Positions 1 to 9,593 of a stretch of 64,000 nt of DNA are shown here, piece after piece; the first letter of the stretch is position 1; every line of letters starts with the position of its first letter. The stretch covers positions 109,731 through 173,730 of the forward strand of contig NZ_PVBN01000013.1 of assembly GCF_002968635.1 (NCBI RefSeq). Direction: 5' to 3'. Both the position numbers and the translations under genes were made by a program. The notes beneath the pieces were generated by a model, which ran no database searches, was not told where the DNA came from, and worked only from the letters and a program-made list of their open reading frames with translations. This stretch comes from Neorhizobium alkalisoli (GTDB lineage: Bacteria; Pseudomonadota; Alphaproteobacteria; Rhizobiales; Rhizobiaceae).

Positions 1-65
1 TGACTGTGACACCGTGGTCGCGGAACTTGGATCGAGAACCCAAAGGGTTAGCGGAGGTTTATAAG

Positions 66-2258
66 ATGGATTCGATGACAACGGAAACGCAGCAAACCGA
101 GCCGATGGCCGCAAATGCCGCCGATCAATTGCTGCTGAGCCCGGATCGCTTCATCAACCGTGAATTCTCCTGGCTCCAGTTCAACCGCCGCGTTTTGGAA
201 GAAACGTTGAACACCGCCCATCCGCTTCTGGAGCGGGTGCGCTTCCTTTCCATTTCGGCGACCAATCTCGACGAATTCTTCATGGTCCGCGTTGCGGGCC
301 TCGAGGGGCAGGTGCGTCAGGGGATTGCCGTGCGCAGTCCGGACGGCAAGACGCCGGTCGAACAGCTCGATGCGATCTTGCAGGAGATCGGCAACCTGCA
401 GATGGAACAGCAGGCATCGCTCGCGGTGCTGCAACAATATCTTGCCAAGGAAGACATTCTGGTCGTGCGGCCGGCGGCGCTTGCTCCGGAGGATCGTACG
501 TGGCTCGCCAATTCCTTCGACGCGGAGCTCTTCCCGATCCTGACGCCGCTGTCGATCGATCCGGCCCACCCGTTTCCGTTCATTCCCAATCTCGGCTTCT
601 CGATGGGCCTGCAGCTTCACAGCAAGCACGGCAAGGAGCCGATGACGGGGCTCTTGCGCCTGCCGACGACGCTCGATCGCTTCATTCGGCTGCCGGACGA
701 CGGCGCCACGATCCGCTACATCACGCTTGAGGATGTGGTCGGCATGTTTACCGACAGGCTGTTCCCCGGCTACGAGGTAAAGGGCGCCGGCACCTTCCGC
801 ATCATCCGCGACAGCGATATCGAAGTGGAGGAAGAGGCCGAAGACCTGGTGCGCTTCTTCGAGACGGCGCTGAAGCGCCGCCGCCGAGGCAAGGTCATCC
901 GCATCGAGACCGATTCGGAGATGCCCGCCTCGCTCCGCCAGTTCGTCGTGCAGGAACTGGGAGTACCGGAAAACCGCGTGGCTGTTCTGCCGGGCCTTCT
1001 GGCGCTGAATACGCTTTCGGAAATCGCCAAGGCGCCGCGCGAAGACCTGCGGTTCGAGCCTTACAATGCCCGATTTCCCGAACGCGTCCGCGAACATGCC
1101 GGCGATTGCCTCGCGGCCATCCGGGAAAAGGACATGGTGGTCCACCATCCTTACGAGTCTTTCGACGTGGTTGTGCAGTTTCTTCTGCAGGCAGCGCGCG
1201 ACCCGGACGTGCTCGCCATCAAGCAGACGCTCTACCGAACCTCCAACGATAGCCCCATCGTCCGAGCCCTGATCGACGCGGCCGAGATGGGCAAGTCGGT
1301 GACGGCGCTGGTCGAGCTGAAAGCCCGTTTCGACGAGGAGGCCAATATCCGCTGGGCGCGCGATCTGGAGCGCGCCGGCGTTCAGGTGGTTTTCGGCTTC
1401 ATCGAATTGAAGACCCACGCCAAGATGTCGATGGTGGTGCGCCGCGAGGACGGCAAGCTCAGGACCTATTGCCACCTCGGCACCGGCAACTATCACCCGG
1501 TCACCGCAAAGATCTACACCGACCTTTCCTTCTTCACATGCAATCCGAAGATCGCCCATGACATGGCGAACATCTTCAACTTCATCACCGGCTACGGCGA
1601 ACCGGCGGAAAGCATGAAGCTTGCGGTTTCGCCCTATACGCTGCGCGCGCGCATACTGAAGCATATCGAGGAAGAGATCTGCCACGCGCAGGCAGGCAAG
1701 CCGGCGGCGATCTGGATGAAGATGAATTCGCTCGTCGATCCGGAAATCATCGACGCGCTCTACAGGGCGAGCCGGGCCGGTGTCGAAGTGGATCTGGTGG
1801 TGCGCGGCATCTGCTGCCTGCGCCCGCAGGTGCCTGGGCTTTCCGACAACATCCGCGTTAAGTCGATCGTCGGCCGGTTCCTCGAGCACAGCCGCATCTT
1901 CTGCTTCGGCAACGGTTATGGCCTGCCGTCCGACAAGGCGCTCGTCTATATCGGCTCCGCCGACATGATGCCGCGCAACCTCGACCGGCGTGTCGAGACG
2001 CTCGTGCCGCTCCTGAACCCGACCGTGCATGAGCAGGTCCTGTCGCAGATCATGCTGGGCAATCTGATTGACAACCAGCAAAGCTACGAGATATTGCCCG
2101 ACGGCACGTCGCGGCGCATGGAAGTGCGCAAGGGCGAGGAACCTTTTAACGCGCAGCACTATTTCATGACCAATCCGAGCCTTTCCGGGCGCGGTGAAGC
2201 TCTGAAATCAAGTGCTCCGAAACTGATTGCCGGCGTAATGTCGGGACGCAAGAAATAG
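66..2258 (+). CDS. ppk: Polyphosphate kinase 1
   Basis: Polymerises the gamma-phosphate of ATP into inorganic polyphosphate, reversibly, at the inner membrane. The 730-residue product has the full PPK1 layout: N-terminal helical domain (NREFSWLQFNRRVLEE near the start), head domain and two phospholipase-D-like catalytic domains. The autophosphorylated His lies in KTHAKM and the second catalytic His in CHLGTGN. I chose ATG 66 because GGAGG at 53-57 precedes it well; an in-frame start at 6 lacks a ribosome site and adds unconserved residues. ppx follows 5 bases after the stop, so the two are probably co-transcribed and set polyphosphate levels together. Confidence 0.97.
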   Translation: MDSMTTETQQTEPMAANAADQLLLSPDRFINREFSWLQFNRRVLEETLNTAHPLLERVRFLSISATNLDEFFMVRVAGLEGQVRQGIAVRSPDGKTPVEQLDAILQEIGNLQMEQQASLAVLQQYLAKEDILVVRPAALAPEDRTWLANSFDAELFPILTPLSIDPAHPFPFIPNLGFSMGLQLHSKHGKEPMTGLLRLPTTLDRFIRLPDDGATIRYITLEDVVGMFTDRLFPGYEVKGAGTFRIIRDSDIEVEEEAEDLVRFFETALKRRRRGKVIRIETDSEMPASLRQFVVQELGVPENRVAVLPGLLALNTLSEIAKAPREDLRFEPYNARFPERVREHAGDCLAAIREKDMVVHHPYESFDVVVQFLLQAARDPDVLAIKQTLYRTSNDSPIVRALIDAAEMGKSVTALVELKARFDEEANIRWARDLERAGVQVVFGFIELKTHAKMSMVVRREDGKLRTYCHLGTGNYHPVTAKIYTDLSFFTCNPKIAHDMANIFNFITGYGEPAESMKLAVSPYTLRARILKHIEEEICHAQAGKPAAIWMKMNSLVDPEIIDALYRASRAGVEVDLVVRGICCLRPQVPGLSDNIRVKSIVGRFLEHSRIFCFGNGYGLPSDKALVYIGSADMMPRNLDRRVETLVPLLNPTVHEQVLSQIMLGNLIDNQQSYEILPDGTSRRMEVRKGEEPFNAQHYFMTNPSLSGRGEALKSSAPKLIAGVMSGRKK

Positions 2259-2263
2259 GCAAT

Positions 2264-3784
2264 ATGGTAAGATCAGAAGCCCAGGGGCGCCTTCCGGGCA
2301 TTGCCCCTGTTTCCGTCATCGACATAGGTTCGAACTCCGTCCGTGTCGTCATCTATGAAGGCATGTCGCGCGCGCCGACCATCCTCTTCAACGAGAAGGT
2401 GCTTTGTGGGCTCGGCAAAGGCTTGGGCTCGAACGGCCGCATGGATGACGAAGGCGTCGCCCGGGCGCTTGCGGCCCTGAAGCGTTTCTGTGCGCTGTCG
2501 ACACAGGCGCGCGCAAGCCACGTCTATGTGCTTGCCACCGCCGCCGCGCGCGAAGCTTCCAACGGCCCGGACTTCATCCGCGAGGCGGAAGAAATTCTCG
2601 GCCAGCCGGTTCAGGTCCTTTCGGGCGAGGAAGAGGCGCGCTACTCCGCACTCGGAGTCATCAGCGGCTTCCACGACGCGGACGGGATCGCCGGCGATCT
2701 CGGCGGCGGCTCCCTTGAGCTGATCGACATAAGGGGGCAGGAATTCGGCCGCGGCATCACCCTGCCGCTCGGAGGGCTGCGGTTATCCGAATCCTCCGGC
2801 AATTCGCTCTCCAAGGCCCGCGCGTTTGCCCGCAAACAGGTCAATACCGCCCGCTTCCTCGAGCAGGGTGCAGGCCGCACCTTCTACGCCGTCGGTGGCA
2901 CCTGGCGAAACATCGCCAAGCTCCACATGGAGATCACCAAATACCCGCTGCATATGATGCAGGGCTACGAACTGCCGCTCGAAGAGATGCAGAGGTTCCT
3001 CGAAGAGGTGATCGCCGCCAAGGACTCCAAGGAACCGGCCTGGCAGACGGTATCGAAAAGCCGCCGCTCGCTTCTGCCCTTCGGCGCCATCGCCATGCAG
3101 GAAGTGCTGAGCGTGATGAAGCCCGCGCGGGTGAGTTTTTCCGCCCAGGGCGTGCGCGAAGGTTATCTGTATTCACTGCTGCCCGACGAGGAGAAGGCGA
3201 GCGATCCGCTGCTGGTTGCCGCCGATCAGCTAGCCATCCTGCGCGCCCGCTCGCCCGAACACGCCCGCGAGCTTGCCGACTGGACCGGCCAGATGGTGCC
3301 CGCTTTCGGGATTAACGAGACGGAAGAGGAAAGCCGCTATCGCCAGGCGGCCTGCCTGCTCGCCGACATAAGCTGGCGTGCTCACCCGGACTACCGCGGC
3401 CTGCAGGCGCTCAACCTTATTGCCCATTCATCCTTCGTCGGCATCACCCATGCGGGCCGGGCCTATCTCGCGCTTGCCAATTATCATCGCTTCGAGGGGC
3501 TGAACGACGATGGCGCGACGGGTCCGCTCGCGACGATCGCCACGCCGCGCCTGCTTGACCTCGCCAAGCTTCTCGGCGGTCTGCTCCGGGTAGTCTACCT
3601 GTTCTCCGCGTCCATGCCGGGTCTCGTTCATAATCTGACCTTCCGGCCGTCGTCCGACGCGAACCTCGACCTCGAATTCGTCGTGCCACACGCCTACAGC
3701 AATTTCGCCGGCGAGCGGCTGGATGGACGGTTGCAGCAGCTTGCGAGGCTGACCGGCAAGAGGTTGGCATTCGTATTCGAGTAG
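2264..3784 (+). CDS. ppx: Exopolyphosphatase, Ppx/GppA family
   Basis: Removes terminal phosphates from polyphosphate (some family members hydrolyse pppGpp). The protein has 506 residues, usual for long Ppx proteins. The ASKHA phosphate-binding signature VIDIGSNSVRVVIYE opens it and the second nucleotide-binding loop GDLGGGSLEL follows at about residues 146-155. The C-terminal half is the HD-like helical domain of Ppx. It starts 5 bases after ppk, forming a synthesis/degradation operon. Assignment to Ppx rather than GppA rests on the ppk neighbour. Confidence 0.95.
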   Translation: MVRSEAQGRLPGIAPVSVIDIGSNSVRVVIYEGMSRAPTILFNEKVLCGLGKGLGSNGRMDDEGVARALAALKRFCALSTQARASHVYVLATAAAREASNGPDFIREAEEILGQPVQVLSGEEEARYSALGVISGFHDADGIAGDLGGGSLELIDIRGQEFGRGITLPLGGLRLSESSGNSLSKARAFARKQVNTARFLEQGAGRTFYAVGGTWRNIAKLHMEITKYPLHMMQGYELPLEEMQRFLEEVIAAKDSKEPAWQTVSKSRRSLLPFGAIAMQEVLSVMKPARVSFSAQGVREGYLYSLLPDEEKASDPLLVAADQLAILRARSPEHARELADWTGQMVPAFGINETEEESRYRQAACLLADISWRAHPDYRGLQALNLIAHSSFVGITHAGRAYLALANYHRFEGLNDDGATGPLATIATPRLLDLAKLLGGLLRVVYLFSASMPGLVHNLTFRPSSDANLDLEFVVPHAYSNFAGERLDGRLQQLARLTGKRLAFVFE

Positions 3785-3859
3785 GGCGGCGGTCTGGCGC
3801 GGGGCGTGACCGCCTTGCTCCGCATTCCGGCGGAATGCTCCGATCCTATCCGGAAAGGC

Positions 3860-5614
3860 CTAGTAGTCTGCAAGCAGATTCGGGTCGCCCGCTGGTCCGA
3901 AGCGCGGCCGCACGCCGAGCAGAGGTGCCGCCCGGCCGATGATCTCCTTGATCATGGGCGCGGCGGTGGATGCAGCGGTCCGTCCTCCGTGTTCTCCCGT
4001 CCGTGGAGCATCGATGATGGAGAGCACGATGTATTTGGGCTTATCCATGGGGAAAGCCGCAACGAATGCGTTGAAGTTGATATCCTTGGCATATCGCCCG
4101 TTGATTACCTTGTCGGCAGTGCCCGTCTTGCCACCCACATTGAAACCTTCGACCTGCGCGCCGCGGCCCGAGCCTTTTACCCCGTTCCAGTCGAAGAGAT
4201 AGCGCATGTCGGCGCTCGTCTTTTCCTTGATGACCAAGCTTGAAACCAATTCCGCCTGTTCGCGGGAGCGGGGAAGAAAGGTCGGAGGGACAAGGGTTCC
4301 CCCGTTGATAAGGGCGGCGGCGGCAACCGCGGTTTGCAGCGGGGTGGTCGCGACCCCATGACCGAACGAGATGGTGACCGAGTTGATCTTCTTCCAGATC
4401 TTCGGCTGGGTCGGGGTCGCCACGCCCGGCATTTCGGTTTCCATCCTGGACAGCAGCCCCAGCTTCGTGAGGAATTGCCGATGGCCTTCGATGCCAACCT
4501 TGTCCGCGACCGCAGCGGTGCCGATATTTGACGAGTACTGGAAGACCTCCGGAATCGTGAGCTGGCGGTTCTTCCCGCGAAAGTCCTTGATCGTGAAGCC
4601 ACCCATGCGTATCGGCCGCGAGGCGTCGACAACGGAATTCAAGTTGATCTTGCCTTCGTCCAGCCCCATCGCCAGCGTGAAGCTCTTGAACGTGGAGCCC
4701 ATCTCGAAGGTCGCATTGCTCATCCGGTTGAACCAGCCCTTTTCGTACTCCTTATCCACACTGCCATCAGGCAGTGTCCGGGACGGTTCGTTCGGGTCGT
4801 AATCGGGCACCGATGCCATCGCGACGACTTCGCCGGTCTCGACATCGAGCACGACCCCGCCCGCGGCTTCCGCCTTGTACGAGGTCATCGCATTCGCGAC
4901 GACCTCGCGGACGATATTCTGGACGCGAAGATCGATTGACAGTCTGACGGGCTCGAGCGGGGCGCCGCCGGTCAATCCGGCCAAGCGAAGATCAACGAGA
5001 CCCTGCTGGTCCAGGTATCGTTCCATGCCCGCAAGGCCTTCATTGTCGATGTTGACATGGCCCACGATATGCGACGCGGTGACCCCGCCGGGGTAGAACC
5101 TGCGTTTTTCCGGTCTGAAGCCGATACCGGGAATGCCGAGAGCGAGAATATCCGCCTGCTGCTTGGGTGTAAGCTGACGCTTCAGCCATTGGAATGCGGT
5201 CCGTGATCGCAACTTCCTGTGGGTATCGCTCCAGTCGAGATTTGGGATGACGAAGGCAAGTTTTTCGACGACCTCGTCGGCATCGATGATCCTGCGGGGG
5301 TCGGCGTAAAGCGAAATCGTGTTGAGGTCCGTGGCCAGCAACTCCCCGTTGCGATCAACGATGTCCGGCCGGGACGCGACGGGGTTCGTGAAGATCATTC
5401 CGGTCATGACGGGCTCGGCAAGACCGTACTGGACGAGGCGCGCACCGATCAGGACATAAACTGCAAGAAACCCGGCGATAATGATCCCGAGCCGCTGTTT
5501 CGCCTGCTTCTTGCGGTATGCGCGGCCACCCATGAAGGTCGCATTTTTCGCGGTGAGATCGCTCTTCACGACAAAATGGGCACGGCTTTTGAGCCGGACG
5601 ATAAAAGAGATCAT
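3860..5614 (-). CDS. FtsI/PBP3-like class B penicillin-binding protein (second copy)
   Basis: A peptidoglycan transpeptidase anchored in the inner membrane. From the start used here (584 residues) there is one membrane segment at about 43-62, the PBP dimerisation domain, then the transpeptidase domain with all three catalytic motifs: STFK at 307-310, SSN at 361-363 and KTGT at 496-499. It closely resembles cell-division FtsI, including the N-terminal LKSRAHF stretch, but stands outside the mra/fts division cluster, so it is probably an extra FtsI paralogue. ATG 5614 matches the FtsI N-terminus; upstream in-frame TTG and ATG codons would add 50 or fewer poorly conserved residues. The ribosome site is weak. 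Confidence 0.85.
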   Translation of the reverse strand: MISFIVRLKSRAHFVVKSDLTAKNATFMGGRAYRKKQAKQRLGIIIAGFLAVYVLIGARLVQYGLAEPVMTGMIFTNPVASRPDIVDRNGELLATDLNTISLYADPRRIIDADEVVEKLAFVIPNLDWSDTHRKLRSRTAFQWLKRQLTPKQQADILALGIPGIGFRPEKRRFYPGGVTASHIVGHVNIDNEGLAGMERYLDQQGLVDLRLAGLTGGAPLEPVRLSIDLRVQNIVREVVANAMTSYKAEAAGGVVLDVETGEVVAMASVPDYDPNEPSRTLPDGSVDKEYEKGWFNRMSNATFEMGSTFKSFTLAMGLDEGKINLNSVVDASRPIRMGGFTIKDFRGKNRQLTIPEVFQYSSNIGTAAVADKVGIEGHRQFLTKLGLLSRMETEMPGVATPTQPKIWKKINSVTISFGHGVATTPLQTAVAAAALINGGTLVPPTFLPRSREQAELVSSLVIKEKTSADMRYLFDWNGVKGSGRGAQVEGFNVGGKTGTADKVINGRYAKDINFNAFVAAFPMDKPKYIVLSIIDAPRTGEHGGRTAASTAAPMIKEIIGRAAPLLGVRPRFGPAGDPNLLADY

Positions 5615-5742
5615 TCCGAACCGATCCAATAAATAAAATAAGCCGGTGAAGGTGAATTTGAGCCGCCCTTCAACCGGTGATCCAAACCTGCGCCTGGTTG
5701 GGTCGGAAACCAACAGAAGAGTTGGCGGGCTGCCGAGCATCT

Positions 5743-5777
5743 TTAAAGTTGCATTAATATACAATTAAAGTTGCATT
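5743..5777. promoter_or_regulatory. Paired direct repeat upstream of the FtsI-like gene
   Basis: TTAAAGTTGCATT occurs twice, at 5743-5755 and 5765-5777. The copies start 22 bases apart, about two helical turns, and sit in an AT-rich patch in otherwise GC-rich DNA. The centre also contains the inverted repeat TTAAT-5-ATTAA. The repeats lie about 130 bases before the chosen start of the FtsI-like gene, which suits a regulator-binding site or promoter. No factor can be named from sequence alone. Confidence 0.4.
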
Positions 5778-5929
5778 GGTTCTCTTAGCCGGAGATTAAC
5801 CGATGGCTGTTGCGGCAACGGTTCGGGCGTGCGAAGCCCCACCGTCGCGACCACATCGACGTGAACGAAAAGAGCCCGGCAGGACGGCGCTGTCTTCAGA
5901 GAAGGGGAGGTCGCTCCTCCCAAAGGGGC

Positions 5930-7000
5930 TCACTTGGGGTCGGGTATAAGACCGGTCCTTCGTCCGTCCACTATTTCCTCGGCGGCGAGGCGCCCGATCA
6001 GCGGTGCCAGAATGACGCCCGGATGACCGACGGCGATGTAAAGTCCTTCCACTGGTCGCAAAAAACCAAGGCGCGGCAAGCCATCGGCGAAGACCGGGCG
6101 GTTTCCGACGTCAGCACTTGTCAGCCTGACGTCATCGGGCAGATCCAGCTCGTCTTTCATCACGGCCAATGTCCGCTGACCGATCGCCTGCGGGCCGTTC
6201 TCGATACCATCATCGACGTAGGATTTTGCCACAAAAAGCGTGTTGTCACCCGCTTGGCGAACTTCCAGGCGGGGGCCGCGCAGGATGCGACTGACGACAG
6301 GCCTGCTACAGGCGTAGCGCAGGAGTATCGCTGGTGATGTCTCGACGCCAATGTCGATGCCCATCTCGCCGGCAAGCGTTTTGATGGCGCTTCCGGCAGC
6401 CATTACAACGACATCGGCTTTGAGAGTGCCACCCGCAACCCGGATACCGGTCACCCGGCCGTTTTCGGTTTGGACGGCGGCTACCTTTTCGCTGAACCGG
6501 GCCACGGCGCTCGCCGCAAGAGCGGCGCCGACATAGGTGCCGGCCAGTCGTGCCGGGTCGAGAGCAAGATCGTTACGCGAGAAAACCGCGCATTCCGGGA
6601 CCTGGCGCAGATGCGGTTCCCATTCGGCAACCACTCCCCGTCTCAACAACTCGATGTCTTCACCCGCGCGCCGATGGAGATCCGCGAGTTGCTCCGTCTC
6701 CTGTGGTGTCGCTCTCCATATCAGTGACCCCGGGCGGGCATCGGACAGGGCTTCGGGGAGGGCGGTTTTCAGATGCTGATACTCGGCGACGGCCTCCCGC
6801 CAGAGCGCGTAGCTGGAATGGTCGGGTGTACCGTTGATGACGTTGACCCAGCCAAAGGCGCGACCGGTGACGCCGGAGCCTGGTTCCGGGCCTTCATCCA
6901 GCAGCAGCACATCTGCACCGCGAATGGCGAGGTTATAGGTGATGGCCGAACCGATGATGCCGGCACCGATGACGGCGATACGTGGTTGGTTCAATCTCAT
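5930..7000 (-). CDS. DadA-like FAD-dependent oxidoreductase
   Basis: A DAO-family flavoprotein (D-amino acid dehydrogenase, glycine oxidase or sarcosine oxidase type) that would oxidise an amine or amino acid. The FAD Rossmann signature IAVIGAGIIGSAITYNLA is at the N-terminus, and GLYIAVGHPGVILAPLIG near the C-terminus is the usual second FAD contact. About 356 residues from ATG 7000, which directly precedes the Rossmann strand; longer in-frame starts add an unconserved leader. The gene stands alone. A 6-base-stem hairpin at 5905-5921 could be a weak terminator just downstream. The substrate cannot be predicted. Confidence 0.85.
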   Translation of the reverse strand: MRLNQPRIAVIGAGIIGSAITYNLAIRGADVLLLDEGPEPGSGVTGRAFGWVNVINGTPDHSSYALWREAVAEYQHLKTALPEALSDARPGSLIWRATPQETEQLADLHRRAGEDIELLRRGVVAEWEPHLRQVPECAVFSRNDLALDPARLAGTYVGAALAASAVARFSEKVAAVQTENGRVTGIRVAGGTLKADVVVMAAGSAIKTLAGEMGIDIGVETSPAILLRYACSRPVVSRILRGPRLEVRQAGDNTLFVAKSYVDDGIENGPQAIGQRTLAVMKDELDLPDDVRLTSADVGNRPVFADGLPRLGFLRPVEGLYIAVGHPGVILAPLIGRLAAEEIVDGRRTGLIPDPK

Positions 7001-7160
7001 GAGCGCAGCCTGAAAACGAGCGGTCGTAGTCGCGTCGTCGGTAGGCATCGTGTACGACGACGGCATGACAAGGAGCGCCAAATCCGCGCCGTGTCCGTCG
7101 CGCGCGCCGTTTGCTGTTGCGCACAGTCACCAGGTGGCTCTACGCGGAACTGCCTCGAAC

Positions 7161-7195
7161 AAAAAAGAGCGCCCGGCTTGCGCCGGACGCTCTTT
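7161..7195 (-). terminator. Rho-independent terminator of the phytase-like gene
   Basis: A GC-rich inverted repeat (AAAGAGCG-CCCGGC, loop TTGC, GCCGG-CGCTCTTT) is followed on the minus strand by a run of six T. It lies just beyond the stop of the phytase-like gene at 7216. Confidence 0.85.
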
Positions 7196-7215
7196 CGATT
7201 TTCGGGCTGGATCGC

Positions 7216-8574
7216 TTACTTGGCAGCCAGGAATTCGGCGGCCTCGATGAGGCTGAATTCGTTGTTGTCGGCCTTGTCGACGGCGCGGCCTGCCGAGAAT
7301 GGCAGGTTGTTGTCGTTGCCGATGACGAGATGGGTGGCGTCGACGATGTCGACGTTCTCGATCGTCACGAAAGGCATGTCGTAGATGCCCTCGACATTGC
7401 CGGCCTTCTTCTTTTCCTCGGGATCCTGGATCTTCATCAGATCGATATAGCCGATCTTGCGGACGGCCTGACCGACATTGGCGTCGCTCATCTCGATCTT
7501 GTAGACGCGCTTGTGCTTCGCCGGCGAATTGAAGCAGGTGGCTTCCGGCTTGGCCGGATCGGCGCAGGCCTTCTCGGCCGTGCCGGCGCCGTTGTCGCGC
7601 TCGATGACGAGTGCGGTCGAGGCGTCGATCATGTTGAAATCGCCGATTGCCTCGCCGCCCTTGGAGAGCGGATAGAGCCAGGAACGACCCGTCCACTTCT
7701 TCGAGGCGACATCGAACTCGATGACGCGCAGCGCGGTCTGGCCGTCCACCTGTTCGACCTGGCCGTCTTCCTTGTAGATCGCGCCTTCCAGAAGGCCGTA
7801 GAGCTTGGAGCCGTCCTTCGACATCGCCATGCCTTCATAACCGCCGGAGCGCTTCAGGTTGAAGGCGCCCATCTTGGCGGTCGGATTGGCGGGCGTCGTA
7901 AGCGTTGGGTTGTCCGGCGAGGAGACCGGCTTGCCGTCGAGCAGCGTCGGGACGACGTCGGTCAGGCGGCCCTGCAGATCGACCTTGATGAGATAGGGGC
8001 CGAATTCGTCGCCGAGCCAGAAACCGTCGGCAACCGGCTGGATCGATTCGATGTCGAAATCGGCGCCGGTGAGGTAGCGGGTGTCGGATGCTTCCATGGC
8101 GATCGGGAATGGCGCGATCTTGTTCGGGTCCGAAAGGAAGAGGTTCTTGACCACTTCAGCCTTGTTGCCGGCCCAGTCGAACTTCATCTGATGCAGGAAG
8201 AGCATGGCGTCGGAGGAGTTGGTCTTGCCGCCGAAGCCGTTGTCGGAGAGCGTCCAGAATGTGCCGTCGGCCATCGTCTTGATGCCGGAAAAACCCTGCA
8301 CCGGCTGGCCGTCGAGCGGCAGCTTGACGTCGGTGATGCGGGCGCCGTCCTTGCCCGGCACAGTCCCCAGGGCTTCGGTGCGCTTGCGGTCGGCCGTGGT
8401 GAACTTGCCGGAAGTCTTCAGGAAGGCCGGAGCATCGGCGGGTGCTGCGACAACCGTGTTGGCCGGCAGGATCGCCTGTCCGACGAGCTTGGCCGGAAAA
8501 GCCTTTTCTTCGGCGAAAGCTGAACCGCCGACGAGCGCGGCAAGCGCGACGGAAGCGAGGAGGAGTCTGGTCAT
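7216..8574 (-). CDS. Secreted esterase-like activity of phytase family protein
   Basis: A predicted exported beta-propeller protein of the phytase-like (PF13449) family, often annotated as esterase-like activity of phytase. The 452-residue product starts with a clear Sec signal peptide that ends AFA at about residue 21. Propeller-type stretches follow, such as GFSGIKTMADGTFWTLSDNGFG and GYEGMAMSKDG, the latter typical of this family. ATG 8574 is chosen because the signal peptide starts there; the longer frame would bury it. An AraC regulator gene lies directly upstream on the same strand (123-base gap) and may control it. The real substrate is not established for the family. Confidence 0.85.
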   Translation of the reverse strand: MTRLLLASVALAALVGGSAFAEEKAFPAKLVGQAILPANTVVAAPADAPAFLKTSGKFTTADRKRTEALGTVPGKDGARITDVKLPLDGQPVQGFSGIKTMADGTFWTLSDNGFGGKTNSSDAMLFLHQMKFDWAGNKAEVVKNLFLSDPNKIAPFPIAMEASDTRYLTGADFDIESIQPVADGFWLGDEFGPYLIKVDLQGRLTDVVPTLLDGKPVSSPDNPTLTTPANPTAKMGAFNLKRSGGYEGMAMSKDGSKLYGLLEGAIYKEDGQVEQVDGQTALRVIEFDVASKKWTGRSWLYPLSKGGEAIGDFNMIDASTALVIERDNGAGTAEKACADPAKPEATCFNSPAKHKRVYKIEMSDANVGQAVRKIGYIDLMKIQDPEEKKKAGNVEGIYDMPFVTIENVDIVDATHLVIGNDNNLPFSAGRAVDKADNNEFSLIEAAEFLAAK

Positions 8575-8696
8575 GGGAGCACCTTCTGGTTGGCGTGATG
8601 GCAACCGCTTAAGGAGGGCGCATGACGGGCAGGTGATGGAACTTTGAAGCTTCGGTGAAGCTTTGATGACGGGATTTTTAAAAGCTAAAAAGCGGC

Positions 8697-9593
8697 TCAG
8701 GCGCTTTGCCGCAGCGCCACCCATCGGCCTGGCGTCATGCCGAACGTCTTCTTGAAATGGCGGGTGAAATGGGCCTGATCGGCAAAGCCGGCATCGGCCG
8801 CGGCATCCGCAAGAGTACCGCCTTCCGAGAGCCGGAGCTTGGCGCGGTCGAGCTTGCGCATGACGAGATAGCGGTGCGGGCTGGTGCCGAGAAGGCGGCG
8901 GAATTGCCGCGCGGTCGTATAGCGGTCAAGGCCGCTGACCGCCTCCAGTTCCTCCGAAGAGACGGCGCGGTCGCAATTCTCCTGCAGATAGTCCCGGCAG
9001 CGGAGAATGGCCTCGCGTGCCGTCGACGCGCCCGAAGTCCCACCGCGGCTATCGGCGTGACGCCAGAGGCTCTGGGCGAGACGGACGACGATATCGTCCA
9101 GCAGCAATTCCTGCGGTTCGGCTTCGAGATCGTCGAGCGCCTCGGCGAGGCATTGGCGGAAATCCGGATCGTCGACCACTGGCAAAGGCACGAACGGCAG
9201 GCTGCTCGCGCCTCCGTTCGCCTCGATCAGCCGCTCCGGCGGCAGGTAGAGCATCCGATAGCGCAAACCGTCTTCCGTGCCGGCGGAGCCGTCATGCACT
9301 TCGTCCGGATGCAACACGATGACATTGCCCGGCAGGCTGGCGCGGAGCGCGCCGCGATACTGAAAGGTCTGCACGCCGGAAACCGTGAAACCGAGCGCAT
9401 AGGTATCGTGCCGGTGCGGAGAAAAGCCGTTCCCATGGAAGCGCGCCTCGATCCGCTCGATGCCGAGGGAGGAGGGGGCCTGCACGATGCCGTCAGGCTT
9501 CTCCAGACTTTGGCACGAACGTTCAAGACCGCCGGCGGGCGCCGCCGCTATCTCATCGCCTCTCGCATAACCTTCGACGGAGTTGTTCTTCAT
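8697..9593 (-). CDS. AraC family transcriptional regulator
   Basis: A DNA-binding regulator with an N-terminal cupin-type sensor domain (FSPHRHDTYALGFTVSG, then PGNVIVLHPDEVHDG) and a C-terminal AraC double helix-turn-helix (from about EAILRCRDYLQEN to FADQAHFTRHFKKTFGMTPGRW). About 298 residues from ATG 9593. That start overlaps the start of the divergent DUF2000 gene and has no visible ribosome site, so the true start may be elsewhere, for example a GTG or TTG further in. AraC regulators often act on divergent neighbours, so the DUF2000 gene is the first target to consider and the phytase-like gene the second. Confidence 0.88.
   Translation of the reverse strand: MKNNSVEGYARGDEIAAAPAGGLERSCQSLEKPDGIVQAPSSLGIERIEARFHGNGFSPHRHDTYALGFTVSGVQTFQYRGALRASLPGNVIVLHPDEVHDGSAGTEDGLRYRMLYLPPERLIEANGGASSLPFVPLPVVDDPDFRQCLAEALDDLEAEPQELLLDDIVVRLAQSLWRHADSRGGTSGASTAREAILRCRDYLQENCDRAVSSEELEAVSGLDRYTTARQFRRLLGTSPHRYLVMRKLDRAKLRLSEGGTLADAAADAGFADQAHFTRHFKKTFGMTPGRWVALRQSA

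Noticed and set aside
48..2159. 703-codon open frame on the minus strand
   Set aside because: It lies entirely opposite ppk, is Arg/His-rich as expected from the complement of a GC-rich gene, and has no family signature or ribosome site.
2321..2335. GGTTCGAACTC, resembling a tRNA T-loop
   Set aside because: It encodes the GSNS motif of ppx and has no acceptor stem or anticodon arm around it.
7111..8523. 470-codon plus-strand frame
   Set aside because: It is the antisense shadow of the phytase-like gene; composition is Asp/Arg/Gly-rich with no domain.
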